From Sphingobacteriales bacterium (GTDB lineage: Bacteria > Bacteroidota > Bacteroidia > Chitinophagales > Chitinophagaceae), in NCBI GenBank assembly GCA_003963365.1, contig RXJG01000004.1:555828-619827 (forward strand): a DNA stretch of 64,000 bases. The letters are read 5' to 3'. Under the pieces are notes generated by a model. The model was not told where the DNA came from, ran no database searches, and saw only the letters and a program-made list of their open reading frames with translations. How positions within the stretch are numbered: position 1 is the stretch's first letter; every line of letters begins with the position of its first letter. Positions 1 through 10,012 of the stretch are shown here, piece by piece. Both the position numbers and the translations under genes were made by a program.

Positions 1-1230
1 GGGTGTTTTAAAGAAGAACCCTGCCTGTTCGTAAAAATCAGGTAATAATGTACAACGGTCTTTCACGAGTGCAATTATTTTATCAAGCTTGGCATCATCA
101 TTCACTTCGATTCCTTTCTTATTCAGTATATCTTTCACTGCCGGCTGTAAACTGTCAACTGTCAGCTTCTTTATCCATTCATGATTGAACCATTTTGCTT
201 TTTCATAATCGAACTTTGCCCCGCCTTTATGTACCCTGTCAATAGAAAATTTTTGAATCAGTTCCTCTTTTGTATATAACTCCTGCTCCGTTCCTTCATT
301 CCATCCCAGTAATGCTAATAAGTTTACAAATGCTTCCGGTAAAAATCCTTTTTCTCTGAAGCCTTCTGTTAATTCATTTGTTTTTGGATCCGTCCAGTTC
401 ATGGCAAAAACCGGGAAACCATATTTGGCCCCGTCTCTTTTACTTAGCTTGCCACTTGGTCCCAATATTAATGGTAAGTGTGCCCATTGTGGCATGTTTT
501 CTAACCCAAACAAATATTTCCATAACAGCACATGCACCGGTGCACTTGGTAACCATTCTTCACCACGAAATGCATGTGTAATTTTCATCAGATAATCGTC
601 TACTACAACCGCTAAATGATAAGTAGGCATGCCATCTGCTTTCAGTAAAACTTTATCATCCACTAAAGAAGTTTCATTGCTGATTTCTCCACGGATCATA
701 TCCGTGAAAGAAACAGTTTCATTTTGAGGCATTTTAATCCGTATTACATGTCTTGCACCACCTGCCAGTAATTGTTGTACTTCATCTGCCGGTAATGTAA
801 GAGAATTTTTCATCTTCTCTCTTATATGAATATCGTATTGTGGCGAAGGATTTTGCTCTGTTTTAAAATTGATACGCATCTGTTCCAGTTCTTCCGGTGT
901 ATCAAATGCATAATAAGCATGCCCGTCTTTTATCAACTGCCCGGCATATTGTCGATAAATTTCTTTGCGTTCACTTTGACGGTAAGGTCCATAAGCGCCG
1001 CCATGCACAGGACTTTCATCCGGGGTTAAACCACACCATTCCAGGCAATCAAAAATATATTGTTCAGCACCGGCAACAAATCTTGTTTGGTCTGTATCCT
1101 CAATTCTTACAATAAAATCACCACCGTTATGTTTGGCAAATAAATAATTATATAAAACTGTTCTTACACCACCTAAATGCAATCCGCCGGTAGGGCTGGG
1201 GGCAAATCGTACTCTTACTTTTTTTGGCAT
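1..1230 (-). CDS. gltX: Glutamyl-tRNA synthetase, partial (3' end outside window)
   Basis: Class I aminoacyl-tRNA synthetase that charges tRNA-Glu in the cytoplasm. Reading the minus strand from the ATG at 1230 gives MPKKVRVRFAPSPTGGLHLGG, which holds the HIGH-type signature as HLGG. About 240 residues on, GPSGKLSKRDG carries the KMSKS-type loop as KLSKR. The 410 codons present cover the catalytic domain and the start of the anticodon-binding part; the usual length is about 500 residues, so the gene is cut by the window edge and not broken. It is divergent from the gene at 1313, and a good promoter lies just upstream. The family call is secure. Whether the enzyme also charges tRNA-Gln cannot be judged here. 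Confidence 0.95.
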   Translation of the reverse strand, partial: MPKKVRVRFAPSPTGGLHLGGVRTVLYNYLFAKHNGGDFIVRIEDTDQTRFVAGAEQYIFDCLEWCGLTPDESPVHGGAYGPYRQSERKEIYRQYAGQLIKDGHAYYAFDTPEELEQMRINFKTEQNPSPQYDIHIREKMKNSLTLPADEVQQLLAGGARHVIRIKMPQNETVSFTDMIRGEISNETSLVDDKVLLKADGMPTYHLAVVVDDYLMKITHAFRGEEWLPSAPVHVLLWKYLFGLENMPQWAHLPLILGPSGKLSKRDGAKYGFPVFAMNWTDPKTNELTEGFREKGFLPEAFVNLLALLGWNEGTEQELYTKEELIQKFSIDRVHKGGAKFDYEKAKWFNHEWIKKLTVDSLQPAVKDILNKKGIEVNDDAKLDKIIALVKDRCTLLPDFYEQAGFFFKTP

Positions 1231-1236
1231 AGGCTG

Positions 1237-1266
1237 CAAAGATAAAATTTGAACCACTAATGCCAA
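1237..1266 (-). promoter_or_regulatory. Bacteroidota-type promoter of gltX
   Basis: The minus strand reads TATCTTTG at 1244-1237, a perfect TAnnTTTG -7 element. TTGG at 1266-1263 lies 18 nt further upstream as a partial -33 element. The gltX ATG follows 6 nt downstream, so the leader would be very short. Inferred by consensus only. Confidence 0.6.
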
Positions 1267-1288
1267 GCATACATTCTGTTTAAATAAT

Positions 1289-1296
1289 TACATTTG
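1289..1296 (+). promoter_or_regulatory. -7 promoter element for the 1313 gene
   Basis: TACATTTG matches TAnnTTTG and ends 16 nt before the ATG at 1313. No clear TTTG lies 19-21 nt upstream, so only the -7 half is supported. It would fire divergently from the gltX promoter within the same 82-bp gap. Confidence 0.45.
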
Positions 1297-1312
1297 AAGT
1301 TAATTCCATTGA

Positions 1313-2260
1313 ATGAACCGGCATTTGATTACGTTTTGCCTCCTGGCTTTCTTTGGTACGAATGTACACTGTCAGCTTACTTATCCAAAGGTGAGGGTTG
1401 ATTTTGACAGTGTAATTGCTTTTGGAAATCTTGAATTATACCCGGTGCATTTTGTTTATGGCGGACAACCATATAAGTTTGATGAATCAATCCGGCAAAT
1501 GATGCGCAATTTCACTAACCTTAAAAAAGGTTTAAGCAGGCGCAGGATTAAAATAATGGAAAGAGGTAATTTGATGTACCGGGATATTAATTCGGTTTTG
1601 GTGGAGAATAACAGCGATCAGCATTTATTATTGTTGGGCGGTGAGTTGCTTTCAGGTGGCCGGCAGGACAGAATTATTGTCAAAGACACTATACTTCCTC
1701 CCCGTAGCGGAAAAACAGAAATAAAAGTTTATTGTGTGGAAGACAGCCGCTGGGGTAAAGAAAAGAAATTCAAACATGGGGGTTATGCAGATGCTTCATT
1801 AAAGAAATTGCTGGATTCAACGGTATCGCAAAAGAAAATATGGAATGAAATCAGAAAACGGTATCGCAAACGTAAACTGTACAGTCAAACCAATTCATAC
1901 CTTGCCTTACTTGGAGAAAAGGTAATGACTGATACCAGTGGTATTTATTTCCAGAACCTTTTGCCTGAATTCAGAAGTACAGACAGCAGCATGATAGGGT
2001 TTGTGGCAGTAACCGGTAACCAGGTTTTGGGAGCAGATGTTTTTATTTCACCTGAATTATTTTATAACAACCTGGAAATAACATTAAGGTTGTATATAGA
2101 TGCGGCTGTTATGACGGGTTCACCACCGGTAATGCCGGTAAGAAACATCAGGGATTATTGTGAAAGATTGTTTGATCCTAAAACACAAGATGATTTCCTG
2201 CGCCGGAATGGTAATGTGCTCCGCTATAACAAACAGGTGATTCATATAACGAGTTATTGA
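1313..2260 (+). CDS. Secreted DUF6569 / ARPP-1-like protein
   Basis: The protein has 315 residues and an N-terminal signal peptide ending near NVHCQ. The centre carries LLLLGGELLSGGRQDRII followed by ILPPRSGKTEIKV and VYCVEDSRW. This 'GGELL-GGRQDR ... CVE-RW' signature is what I associate with the ARPP-1 domain family (DUF6569), found next to ADP-ribosylation and rhodanese-phosphatase genes elsewhere. The biochemical role is not known to me. The protein is probably exported to the periplasm. It sits 18 nt upstream of the polysaccharide deacetylase gene and may be cotranscribed with it. The family call is fairly firm; the function is open. Confidence 0.75.
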   Translation: MNRHLITFCLLAFFGTNVHCQLTYPKVRVDFDSVIAFGNLELYPVHFVYGGQPYKFDESIRQMMRNFTNLKKGLSRRRIKIMERGNLMYRDINSVLVENNSDQHLLLLGGELLSGGRQDRIIVKDTILPPRSGKTEIKVYCVEDSRWGKEKKFKHGGYADASLKKLLDSTVSQKKIWNEIRKRYRKRKLYSQTNSYLALLGEKVMTDTSGIYFQNLLPEFRSTDSSMIGFVAVTGNQVLGADVFISPELFYNNLEITLRLYIDAAVMTGSPPVMPVRNIRDYCERLFDPKTQDDFLRRNGNVLRYNKQVIHITSY

Positions 2261-2278
2261 TTGTAGTACCTTTCCGCT

Positions 2279-2902
2279 ATGTTTTATCTCATTAAAACTC
2301 CGTGGTGGCTTAAAAAGTTATATCCATCTTCCGTGGTATGGAATTTTGATACAAACCAAAAAATATTGTATTTAAGTTTTGATGATGGTCCGCATCCAGT
2401 CGCTACACCATTTGTTTTAGACACTTTAAAAAAATACAATGCCATCGCTACCTTTTTTTGTATCGGTAAAAATGTATCAGAGCAAAAAGAAATCTATCAA
2501 CGCATCATTGACGAGGGTCATCAGGTAGCTAATCACACCTTTAATCATTTGAATGGCTGGAAAACGAAGGATAAAGAATATATCGAAAATGTGATGGAAG
2601 CAGCCAGCTATATTGATTCAAATTTATTCAGACCACCTTATGGAAGAATCAGCCGCTTTAAAATTAACCTGCTGCAGAAAGCCGGGTTCAAAATTATTAT
2701 GTGGGATGTGCTGAGTGGCGATTTTGATAAAGAAGAAACAAAGGAGCGATGTGCCACCAATGTAATATTACAGGCAAAACCCGGAAGTATTATTGTATTT
2801 CACGACAGCGAAAAAGCATTTGAAAGGATGAGTTACGCATTACCATTAATATTGGAAAAATTTAGTATGGAAGGATATACTTTCAAATCAATTATCATAT
2901 AA
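2279..2902 (+). CDS. Polysaccharide deacetylase (NodB homology, CE4)
   Basis: This 207-residue protein is essentially one NodB domain, which removes N-acetyl groups from glycans such as peptidoglycan or chitin oligomers. All family motifs are visible in order: SFDDGP (motif 1, catalytic and metal Asp), NHTFNH (motif 2, metal His pair), RPPYGR (motif 3), WDVLSGDF (motif 4) and IVFHD (motif 5). There is no signal peptide in the sequence used; the N-terminus MFYLIKTPWWLKKLYPSSVVW may act as a membrane-proximal segment, as in other short bacteroidotal members. A strong terminator follows at 2945, closing the unit that starts at 1313. The substrate cannot be inferred. Confidence 0.9.
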   Translation: MFYLIKTPWWLKKLYPSSVVWNFDTNQKILYLSFDDGPHPVATPFVLDTLKKYNAIATFFCIGKNVSEQKEIYQRIIDEGHQVANHTFNHLNGWKTKDKEYIENVMEAASYIDSNLFRPPYGRISRFKINLLQKAGFKIIMWDVLSGDFDKEETKERCATNVILQAKPGSIIVFHDSEKAFERMSYALPLILEKFSMEGYTFKSIII

Positions 2903-2944
2903 AACCTGCTGCTGTTTAAGACATCAAACTGGCAACAATAAGTA

Positions 2945-2974
2945 GGGCCTGGGTAGAAACCCTGGCCCGTTTTT
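2945..2974 (+). terminator. Rho-independent terminator after the deacetylase gene
   Basis: GGGCC-T-GGG and CCC-T-GGCCC form a GC-rich stem (one T-T mismatch) around a TAGAAA loop, followed by GTTTTT. It ends the + strand unit 1313-2902, 42 nt past the stop codon. Confidence 0.75.
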
Positions 2975-3067
2975 AATCCGTACCCTATGAAAACTGCGCC
3001 TAAGTTCGTAGATTTTTTCGAAACTTACAACACTTTTTTTCCGGGGTACTGATAGCCAGGTTATGGC

Positions 3068-3934
3068 TTATCTTAAAGTGATTTCTTTTACTTGTCCGTT
3101 TATGGTAATAGTAGCCTTATTATCACAGGTACCGTCTCCATAATCAAGCGTTGCTGTTTTACCATTTCTGATGAGTGTAACCACACCCTTTTTGATCCAG
3201 CGGCAATCTCCTGTTCTGATGAGTTTTTCCACTATTGTTGCAGACCAGGTGTTACCATCTGAATCAGAACCGCTTTTTGAACCAGTTATTTCAAATTTGT
3301 CGTCAAATGGCCAGCGTGGGGTGCCATTTCCTTCTACCTGAACAATTGTTTTATCACTGTTCCAGGTAAACCATTTGCCATTTGGCTTAGTAATTTTACC
3401 ATTGGTTACGGTAACATTAAAGCTGCGGTTATTAGAGGTGCTTACGTTAGTGATTTTGTGAGTACCCTCAATTTTAAAACTATCTACATAATAATTATCA
3501 AAAGTGGTGGTTACAGACTGACCAGCTTCTGCGAGATGACCAGAAAATACAGAAATAACCTTTCCGCTTCTTGTTCTGCCATCTTTGCCGGTACATCCTG
3601 TTCCAAAATCAATGGTTACAGTTTTGGGGAATACACCGGGTGTTGATGGGGATACAGTTACTGTAAAACAACGGCCAACACTGTCTTCCCGGCCGAAAAC
3701 ACCACCACCATCAACAATACCTAAATTTTCACCTGCATTAATACTTACCACATTATCATATACATCATTATACTCGGTTTCTGCAGCAGCATCATTACTG
3801 GTTGACTCAATTGTTGCAGCTGTTTCCTCCTGGGAGGTTGTGTTATTGGCATCTTTTTTACAGGATACAAAAGTTACAATACCCATTATCAAAAGGGCTG
3901 AAAGAATTTTAGTGACGGAATTCATTGTTTTCAT
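3068..3934 (-). CDS. Lipoprotein of unknown function
   Basis: The protein has 288 residues. The N-terminus MKTMNSVTKILSALLIMGIV leads to a lipobox-like stretch TFVSC with Cys near residue 26 followed by KKD, typical of SPII-processed bacteroidotal lipoproteins. A Thr/Glu/Ser-rich linker (residues ~30-60) precedes a beta-rich body with repeated Gly/Thr/Asp patterns (TIDFGTGCTGKDGRTRSGK, GVVTLIRNGKTATLDYGDGTC). Four Cys in the body may pair (GCTGKD, GDCRW and DGTCDN are visible). I recognise the general type from related genomes but no functional family. It stands alone, convergent with the deacetylase unit. ATG 3934 is used; the in-frame Met4 is an alternative start. Confidence 0.7.
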   Translation of the reverse strand: MKTMNSVTKILSALLIMGIVTFVSCKKDANNTTSQEETAATIESTSNDAAAETEYNDVYDNVVSINAGENLGIVDGGGVFGREDSVGRCFTVTVSPSTPGVFPKTVTIDFGTGCTGKDGRTRSGKVISVFSGHLAEAGQSVTTTFDNYYVDSFKIEGTHKITNVSTSNNRSFNVTVTNGKITKPNGKWFTWNSDKTIVQVEGNGTPRWPFDDKFEITGSKSGSDSDGNTWSATIVEKLIRTGDCRWIKKGVVTLIRNGKTATLDYGDGTCDNKATITINGQVKEITLR

Positions 3935-4053
3935 GGTTTACTTTTTTTTACTGTTTTGTATGTTTTTAACGCTAAATGAGACTTGCTCCCGTGTTAATAG
4001 TTTAAAGAAGCATATTTTTTTTTGAATTAGGTTTGCCGGGTAAATAAAGACTA

Positions 4054-4824
4054 ATGGCCGAAATAACAGATACACACACTCATTTATACCTTGCGGAGTT
4101 TAAACAGGATATTAATACCGTAATAGAAAGAGCGGCTGTTGAAGGTATTTCCCGGTTTTACCTGCCCAACATCGATAGTGAGGTAATTGATGACATGCTG
4201 GAACTGGAAAAAAAGTTTCCGGGAAAATGCTTCCCTATGATGGGGCTTCATCCTTGCAGTGTAAAGGAAAATTACATAGATGAATTAAGCATTGTGCAAG
4301 CATGGTTAGGTAAAAGAAAATTTGTGGCTGTTGGTGAAATAGGCCTTGATTATTACTGGGATATTACTTTTAAAGAACAGCAAATTGAAGCATTTCAACT
4401 ACAAATTGACTGGGCATTGAAATATGATATTCCTATTGTTATTCATTCAAGAAATTCATTACAGGATTGTATTGATATAGTAAAGCAAAAACAAAATGGA
4501 AAATTGAAAGGAATCTTTCATTGCTTTTCAGGTAATGCAGATGAAGCAAAACAGATCATTGACCTGAATTTTTTAATGGGTATAGGAGGAGTTATTACTT
4601 ATAAAAACAGTGGTATGGCTGATGTGGTGGCAGGTATTGATCTGAAGCATTTGGTACTGGAAACAGATGCTCCTTATTTAACTCCCGTTCCCTTCCGTGG
4701 TAAAAGAAACGAACCAGCGTATTTAAAATACGTGGTAGAAAAAATAGCCTTGGTTAAAAATGTTTCAAAAGAAGAAGTAGCCTCTATCACCACCCAAAAT
4801 GCCAAAAATTTATTCGGTAACTAA
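4054..4824 (+). CDS. tatD: TatD-family metal-dependent DNase/hydrolase
   Basis: TIM-barrel amidohydrolase-superfamily nuclease of 256 residues, the normal family length. Motifs in order are DTHTHL (metal His pair), GEIGLDYYW (bridging Glu), [15 protein letters not shown] (metal His) and LETDAPYL (metal Asp). Known members act as 3'-5' exonucleases or D-aminoacyl-tRNA deacylase-like enzymes; the exact substrate here is not shown. The gene lies 38 nt upstream of the serine tRNA on the same strand, but the tRNA has its own -7 element, so cotranscription is not required. Confidence 0.92.
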   Translation: MAEITDTHTHLYLAEFKQDINTVIERAAVEGISRFYLPNIDSEVIDDMLELEKKFPGKCFPMMGLHPCSVKENYIDELSIVQAWLGKRKFVAVGEIGLDYYWDITFKEQQIEAFQLQIDWALKYDIPIVIHSRNSLQDCIDIVKQKQNGKLKGIFHCFSGNADEAKQIIDLNFLMGIGGVITYKNSGMADVVAGIDLKHLVLETDAPYLTPVPFRGKRNEPAYLKYVVEKIALVKNVSKEEVASITTQNAKNLFGN

Positions 4825-4836
4825 GGCTTGAAATAG

Positions 4837-4844
4837 TATTTTTG
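4837..4844 (+). promoter_or_regulatory. -7 element of the tRNA-Ser gene
   Basis: TATTTTTG is a perfect TAnnTTTG and lies 18 nt before the tRNA 5' end. The -33 box is weak (TTCG at 4813-4816, spacer 20 nt). Confidence 0.5.
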
Positions 4845-4862
4845 CTGCCCTTAAAAAGGAAA

Positions 4863-4949
4863 GGAGACGTGTCCGAGTGGTTGAAGGAGCACGCCTGGAA
4901 AGTGTGTATACGGGAAACCGTATCAAGGGTTCGAATCCCTTCGTCTCCG
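4863..4949 (+). tRNA. tRNA-Ser (GGA)
   Basis: The 87-nt class II tRNA has acceptor stem GGAGACG/CGTCTCC with discriminator G. The anticodon arm is CACGC-CTGGAAA-GTGTG, with anticodon GGA at 4897-4899 reading UCC/UCU. The long variable arm contains ATACGGGAAACCGTAT, and the T-arm is AGGG-TTCGAAT-CCCT. CCA is not encoded, which is usual in this phylum. Confidence 0.97.
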
Positions 4950-4955
4950 CCCTTA

Positions 4956-4989
4956 ACCGCCATAGCTCTAGCGAAGGCGGTTTTCTTTT
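4956..4989 (+). terminator. Terminator after tRNA-Ser
   Basis: ACCGCC (4956-4961) pairs with GGCGGT (4976-4981) around a 14-nt loop, followed by TTTCTTTT. It starts 7 nt past the tRNA 3' end. Confidence 0.7.
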
Positions 4990-5031
4990 AAAATATCTTA
5001 CTAACTATTTTAAAAATAGCCCTTTTTGTAA

Positions 5032-5062
5032 TTGGCAAATTATCCCTGCCCCCTTACCTTTG
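5032..5062 (+). promoter_or_regulatory. Promoter of atpD-atpC
   Basis: TTGG at 5032-5035 and TACCTTTG at 5055-5062 are separated as in TTTG-N17-23-TAnnTTTG. The -7 box is perfect. The atpD ATG lies 39 nt downstream, leaving a short leader. Confidence 0.55.
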
Positions 5063-5098
5063 CGGCCGGAAAAGAATCCTCATTTTAATAAAGATTGA

Positions 5099-6601
<1,503 letters not shown>

Positions 6602-6605
6602 TTTG

Positions 6606-6669
6606 AAAATTTGATGATTTGAAGATGCGTTAATTTTCAAATCTCCAAATCGTCACATCATCAAATCAA
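6606..6669 (+). repeat. AT-rich TTTGA/TCAAA repeat in the atpD-atpC spacer
   Basis: The spacer is made of short TTTGATGATTTGAAGATG-type words and their complements (TTTTCAAATC, CATCATCAAATC). The left half can fold back on the right half as a weak AT hairpin. Repeat words of this kind fill many bacteroidotal intergenic gaps. No gene is seen in it; an mRNA-processing or stability role is only a guess. Confidence 0.45.
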
Positions 6670-6674
6670 TTTAA

Positions 6675-6929
6675 ATGAATTTAGAAATATTAACTCCCGA
6701 ACGTAAAATTTTCAGCGGCGATGTATATGGCGTACAGTTGCCCGGCATCAGTGGTTCTTTTGAAGTACTGGATAAGCATGCCCCGCTGATAAGTGCGTTG
6801 GGAAAAGGTCAGTTAAAAATTTTAAGAGATAAAAACACCGCTTCTTTGTATTCTATACAGGGCGGCTTTGTTGAAGTACTCAATAATAAAGCTACTGTAC
6901 TGGTTGAAGGAGCAAAAGAGATAGAGTAG
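6675..6929 (+). CDS. atpC: F-type ATP synthase subunit epsilon (short form)
   Basis: Stalk subunit of F1 that links rotor and catalytic head. The 84 residues correspond to the N-terminal beta-sandwich only (MNLEILTPERKIFSGDVYGVQLPG, then GSFEVLDKHAPLISALGKG). The C-terminal two-helix inhibitory domain of the ~135-residue proteobacterial form is missing. Short epsilon subunits are usual in Bacteroidota, so this is not a truncation. A perfect terminator follows at 6964. Confidence 0.93.
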   Translation: MNLEILTPERKIFSGDVYGVQLPGISGSFEVLDKHAPLISALGKGQLKILRDKNTASLYSIQGGFVEVLNNKATVLVEGAKEIE

Positions 6930-6963
6930 GCTAACCTCGTTTACACAAACTAATTGCTTACTT

Positions 6964-6991
6964 AGTCCTGCTGTTTAGCAGGACTTTTTTT
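6964..6991 (+). terminator. Terminator of atpD-atpC
   Basis: Perfect 8-bp stem AGTCCTGC/GCAGGACT with loop TGTTTA, followed by six more Ts. Its T-run overlaps the stop codon of the convergent acyltransferase gene. Confidence 0.9.
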
Positions 6992-7949
6992 ATGCCTGTG
7001 GTTTTAGTTGAATCACTGACCAGGCAGTAAAGGGAAGCAATGGAATTAATAATAAACTCCACCACGATTGCGTAATTATAAATGCAATTATCAGAATCAT
7101 TAATAAATAGAATGGATACGAAAGAAAAAGTACACCGGCTAAAATAGAATCATAGTGGCCAGTATTGAATGCTTTGCGTTTTACAAACGACTTTGTAAGA
7201 AAAAATAATGGAGCATGAATGACATAGCCAATCAAAGCGGGGATAGCAAACAATTTTTTTTTAATTGGATTTACCTGAACGAAAAATGTTTGACGAATAG
7301 TTGCTTTATCATCACTGCTTATTTCAATAACTGCTTTTTTTAATTCCTCTTCCAGCATTTGATTGAAGACGACTAAGTTTTTTCCATCGTTATTACTAAA
7401 ATCAAAATCATTTTTTCTTATTTCTTTACCAAAGTTGAGGATGATGTTTTTGCCAAATGAATCAAAGCTGTCGTAATTCATTCCAACCGGCAAAACCGTT
7501 AAAGGAATATTTCCGGTCCAACTGTCGAACGCCATCCTTGCTGTACCTTTTCTCAACGGGCGGAGTTTCCATTCGTTTACACATAATGCTTCACTAAAGA
7601 TGAGTACGATACCGTTTTGTTTGAAAATTTCCTTACAAATGGCGAAGGTTTTATAATTAAGCGGTACCAACCCTTTTCCTTCTTTTTCCCTGTACACGGG
7701 ATGGATATTTAATAACCGCAATAGTTTCGCATGCCATTTTCGGTTGAACGCATCACCTCTTGCTAATGAGTGGACGGGTTTGTCAAACAAAATGGCTAAT
7801 ACTAATCCATCTAAAAAAGAATTGGGATGATTACAGGCCAGTAATAAAGGCCCTTTATGTTTTAATTGATGAGGATGATTAATTTTTATATTCCTGCAAG
7901 CAATCTTTAAATAAATCCTGGCCAGCGGTTTCAGCAGTTGGTATATCAA
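6990..7949 (-). CDS. PlsC-type lysophospholipid acyltransferase family protein
   Basis: The 319-residue protein has an acyltransferase domain in the first ~220 residues. LACNHPNSFLDGL gives the catalytic HX4D motif (H-PNSF-D), and further motifs are HPVYREKEGK and LIFSEALC. The last ~80 residues contain two or three hydrophobic segments (LFAIPALIGYVIHAPLFFLT; SILAGVLFLSYPFYLLMILI), so the protein is anchored in the inner membrane. The family esterifies lysophosphatidic acid or related acceptors; with this C-terminal extension the acceptor may differ from the PlsC of phosphatidate synthesis. It is convergent with atpC and 48 nt downstream of yqgE. Confidence 0.82.
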   Translation of the reverse strand: MIYQLLKPLARIYLKIACRNIKINHPHQLKHKGPLLLACNHPNSFLDGLVLAILFDKPVHSLARGDAFNRKWHAKLLRLLNIHPVYREKEGKGLVPLNYKTFAICKEIFKQNGIVLIFSEALCVNEWKLRPLRKGTARMAFDSWTGNIPLTVLPVGMNYDSFDSFGKNIILNFGKEIRKNDFDFSNNDGKNLVVFNQMLEEELKKAVIEISSDDKATIRQTFFVQVNPIKKKLFAIPALIGYVIHAPLFFLTKSFVKRKAFNTGHYDSILAGVLFLSYPFYLLMILIIAFIITQSWWSLLLIPLLPFTAWSVIQLKPQA

Positions 7950-7968
7950 TAGTAACCGGGTTTACTTT

Positions 7969-7976
7969 CAAATCTA
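7969..7976 (-). promoter_or_regulatory. -7 element before the acyltransferase gene
   Basis: The minus strand reads TAGATTTG (7976-7969), a TAnnTTTG match 19 nt upstream of the start codon. No convincing -33 box is seen. Confidence 0.35.
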
Positions 7977-7997
7977 ATGAAACTTTATGAAAGATTT

Positions 7998-8549
7998 TTA
8001 GTTTAATTGAGGATCGGTTGGATAATTGATAAGCTGTTCATAATCGCCTCCCAGTTCTTTTAATGAATCTTTCCAGATTTCAGAGTAGTTGCGGTGAAAT
8101 ACCAGCTTTGGTTTGGCCGGTACCGTTAACCAACTGTTCTCTTTCATTTCATCATTCAGCTGGCCGTTACTCCATCCGCTGTACCCAATGAAAAAACGGA
8201 TTTTATTTGGGTTGATATTTCCCCTGCGTAATAATGATACCAGTATTTCATAATCGCCACCCCAATAAATGTCCTTGCTTACTTCCAGTCCACCGGGAAT
8301 AATATCCGGCAACTGGTGCAAAAAATGTAAAGTATCCTGTTGAACGGGGCCACCATAATAAACCGGGAATTTTAATTCCGGTAAATCGGGAACCAGCTGG
8401 TCAAGCGTAACATCATAGGTTTTATTGAGAACAAAACCAAAACTTCCCTCTTCCTGGTGTTCGCAAAGAAATACCACTGTCCTCATGAAATTGGGATCCT
8501 TTAAAAAAGGCTCGGCAATTAATAACACACCTGCTTTAAGTTCAATCAT
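7998..8549 (-). CDS. yqgE: YqgE/AlgH family protein (UPF0301)
   Basis: The 183-residue protein begins MIELKAGVLLIAEPFLKDPN and continues FMRTVVFLCEHQEEGSFGFVLNK, the hallmark of the YqgE/AlgH (DUF179) family. The later segments VYYGGPVQQDTLHFLHQLP and FFIGYSGWSNGQLNDE also fit. Family members are cytoplasmic proteins of unclear function; one was linked to alginate regulation in Pseudomonas. The length is normal. Confidence 0.92.
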   Translation of the reverse strand: MIELKAGVLLIAEPFLKDPNFMRTVVFLCEHQEEGSFGFVLNKTYDVTLDQLVPDLPELKFPVYYGGPVQQDTLHFLHQLPDIIPGGLEVSKDIYWGGDYEILVSLLRRGNINPNKIRFFIGYSGWSNGQLNDEMKENSWLTVPAKPKLVFHRNYSEIWKDSLKELGGDYEQLINYPTDPQLN

Positions 8550-8647
8550 ATTTTCAAGTTAGTATTTCTGTTACAAATGAGCAACAACTGTTTAAGAATA
8601 TTTTTATCCTAAGTGCCTGTTAAAATCTTAATTCTCGTATAGAAAGG

Positions 8648-8678
8648 TTGAAACCTTGCATCCTTCCTGTTATTTTTG
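8648..8678 (+). promoter_or_regulatory. Promoter of the histidine kinase gene
   Basis: TTG at 8648-8650 and TATTTTTG at 8671-8678 are 20 nt apart. The -7 box ends 8 nt before the ATG at 8687, so the transcript would start almost at the start codon. This argues against the in-frame TTG at 8648 as a start, because it is the -33 box itself. Confidence 0.55.
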
Positions 8679-8686
8679 CAGACAGC

Positions 8687-10012
8687 ATGAAGAAGATATT
8701 CCCGGTTATTATTGCACTTATTTCCCTTTCTTTAATGGGCATCATCTATATCCAGTTTAACTGGATACAGAATATGGCCGTAATAAAAAAGGAACAGCTG
8801 GATGATAAAATTACCATGGTGATGGATGAAGTGGGGCAGGAACTGGTGAATCAACGTTCTTCTGCTATTACTAATTCCACCACTGTGCCAGGCTTACGAA
8901 TGCAGGCCGAGATGTATGATTTTAAAAGACAATATTCTGTTGCCAGTCGTTTCACCGATTTTGAGGTAAGGGAAAAACTACAAAACGCTTTTAAAAATAA
9001 AGGGTTAAAGGATACGCATTTTGAATTTGCTATTACAGCCAATAGTATGTTTGGCCGGTATGAAATGAAATCAGAAGGATTTATCAAATTAGCAGAAGAT
9101 ACATTGCATAACCAGCGGTATGCGTATTCACTGGTTCCTTCCAGCGGAAGTTTATTGGAAGGGTTGGCACCCGAAGAAGTATTATGGGTGGTAGTGCCGG
9201 ATGTAAATTCGTTTGTTTTCAGATCTCTTAGCTGGATGATTAGCGGAGCTATATTGTTTACATTTATTTTAATAGCGGCTTTTTATCTTACAGTAACAAC
9301 CATGCTCAAACAAAAGAAGCTGAGTGAGATTAAGAGTGATTTCATCAATAATATGACGCATGAGTTTAAAACACCTTTGGCAACAATTTCATTAGCAGTG
9401 GATGCATTAAAGAATGAAAAGGTGAAACAGGATGCAGGGAAGATGGAATATTTTTCCGGCATCATTAAAGAAGAGAACAAACGGATGAATAAGCAGGTAG
9501 AAACAATTTTACAGGCGGCGCAATTAGACAAACAGGAAATACAGCTCAACTTAAAACCATTACATATCCATGAAATCATTCAACATTCAATGGATAATTT
9601 ACGTTTGCAGGTGCAGGATAAAGGAGGAACAATGGAAACATCTTTAAATGCTACCGATGATTTGATACAGGCGGATGAAGTGCATATGACTAACCTCATC
9701 AGTAACCTGCTGGATAATGCGGTGAAATATTCAAAAGAAAATTTAGCGATAAAAATTTCTACAAAGAACGCCGGCAAAAATATCCGGGTCATCATTGAGG
9801 ACAACGGTATCGGAATGAGTAAAGAAACATTGAAACGGATATTTGAAAAATTTTACCGGGCACATACCGGTAACCTGCACAACATAAAAGGTTTTGGATT
9901 GGGCCTAAGCTATGTTAAAACAATGGTGGAAGCTCATGGAGGAACCATTAAAGCAGATAGCACTTTGGGAAAAGGAAGTGCGTTTACAATTGAATTGCCT
10001 TTGAGTAAGTAA
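8687..10012 (+). CDS. Membrane sensor histidine kinase
   Basis: Two-component sensor of 441 residues. An N-terminal membrane segment (IFPVIIALISLSLMGIIYIQ) and a second one (MISGAILFTFILIAAFYLTV, residues ~185-205) enclose a periplasmic sensor region of about 160 residues with no recognised domain. The HisKA box NNMTHEFKTPLATISLAVDA places the phosphorylated His at 225. The ATPase part has NLLDNAVKYSKE (N box), VIIEDNGIGMS (G1) and KGFGLGLSYVK (G2). No response regulator lies next to it, so its partner is elsewhere. ATG 8687 is used, because the upstream TTG coincides with the promoter. Confidence 0.9.
   Translation: MKKIFPVIIALISLSLMGIIYIQFNWIQNMAVIKKEQLDDKITMVMDEVGQELVNQRSSAITNSTTVPGLRMQAEMYDFKRQYSVASRFTDFEVREKLQNAFKNKGLKDTHFEFAITANSMFGRYEMKSEGFIKLAEDTLHNQRYAYSLVPSSGSLLEGLAPEEVLWVVVPDVNSFVFRSLSWMISGAILFTFILIAAFYLTVTTMLKQKKLSEIKSDFINNMTHEFKTPLATISLAVDALKNEKVKQDAGKMEYFSGIIKEENKRMNKQVETILQAAQLDKQEIQLNLKPLHIHEIIQHSMDNLRLQVQDKGGTMETSLNATDDLIQADEVHMTNLISNLLDNAVKYSKENLAIKISTKNAGKNIRVIIEDNGIGMSKETLKRIFEKFYRAHTGNLHNIKGFGLGLSYVKTMVEAHGGTIKADSTLGKGSAFTIELPLSK

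Noticed and set aside
4877..5098. Open frame across the tRNA-Ser gene
   Set aside because: It is made of the tRNA and its terminator; not a gene.
6675..6929. atpC as a truncated gene
   Set aside because: The missing C-terminal domain is usual for epsilon subunits in this phylum, and the gene has a proper stop and terminator.
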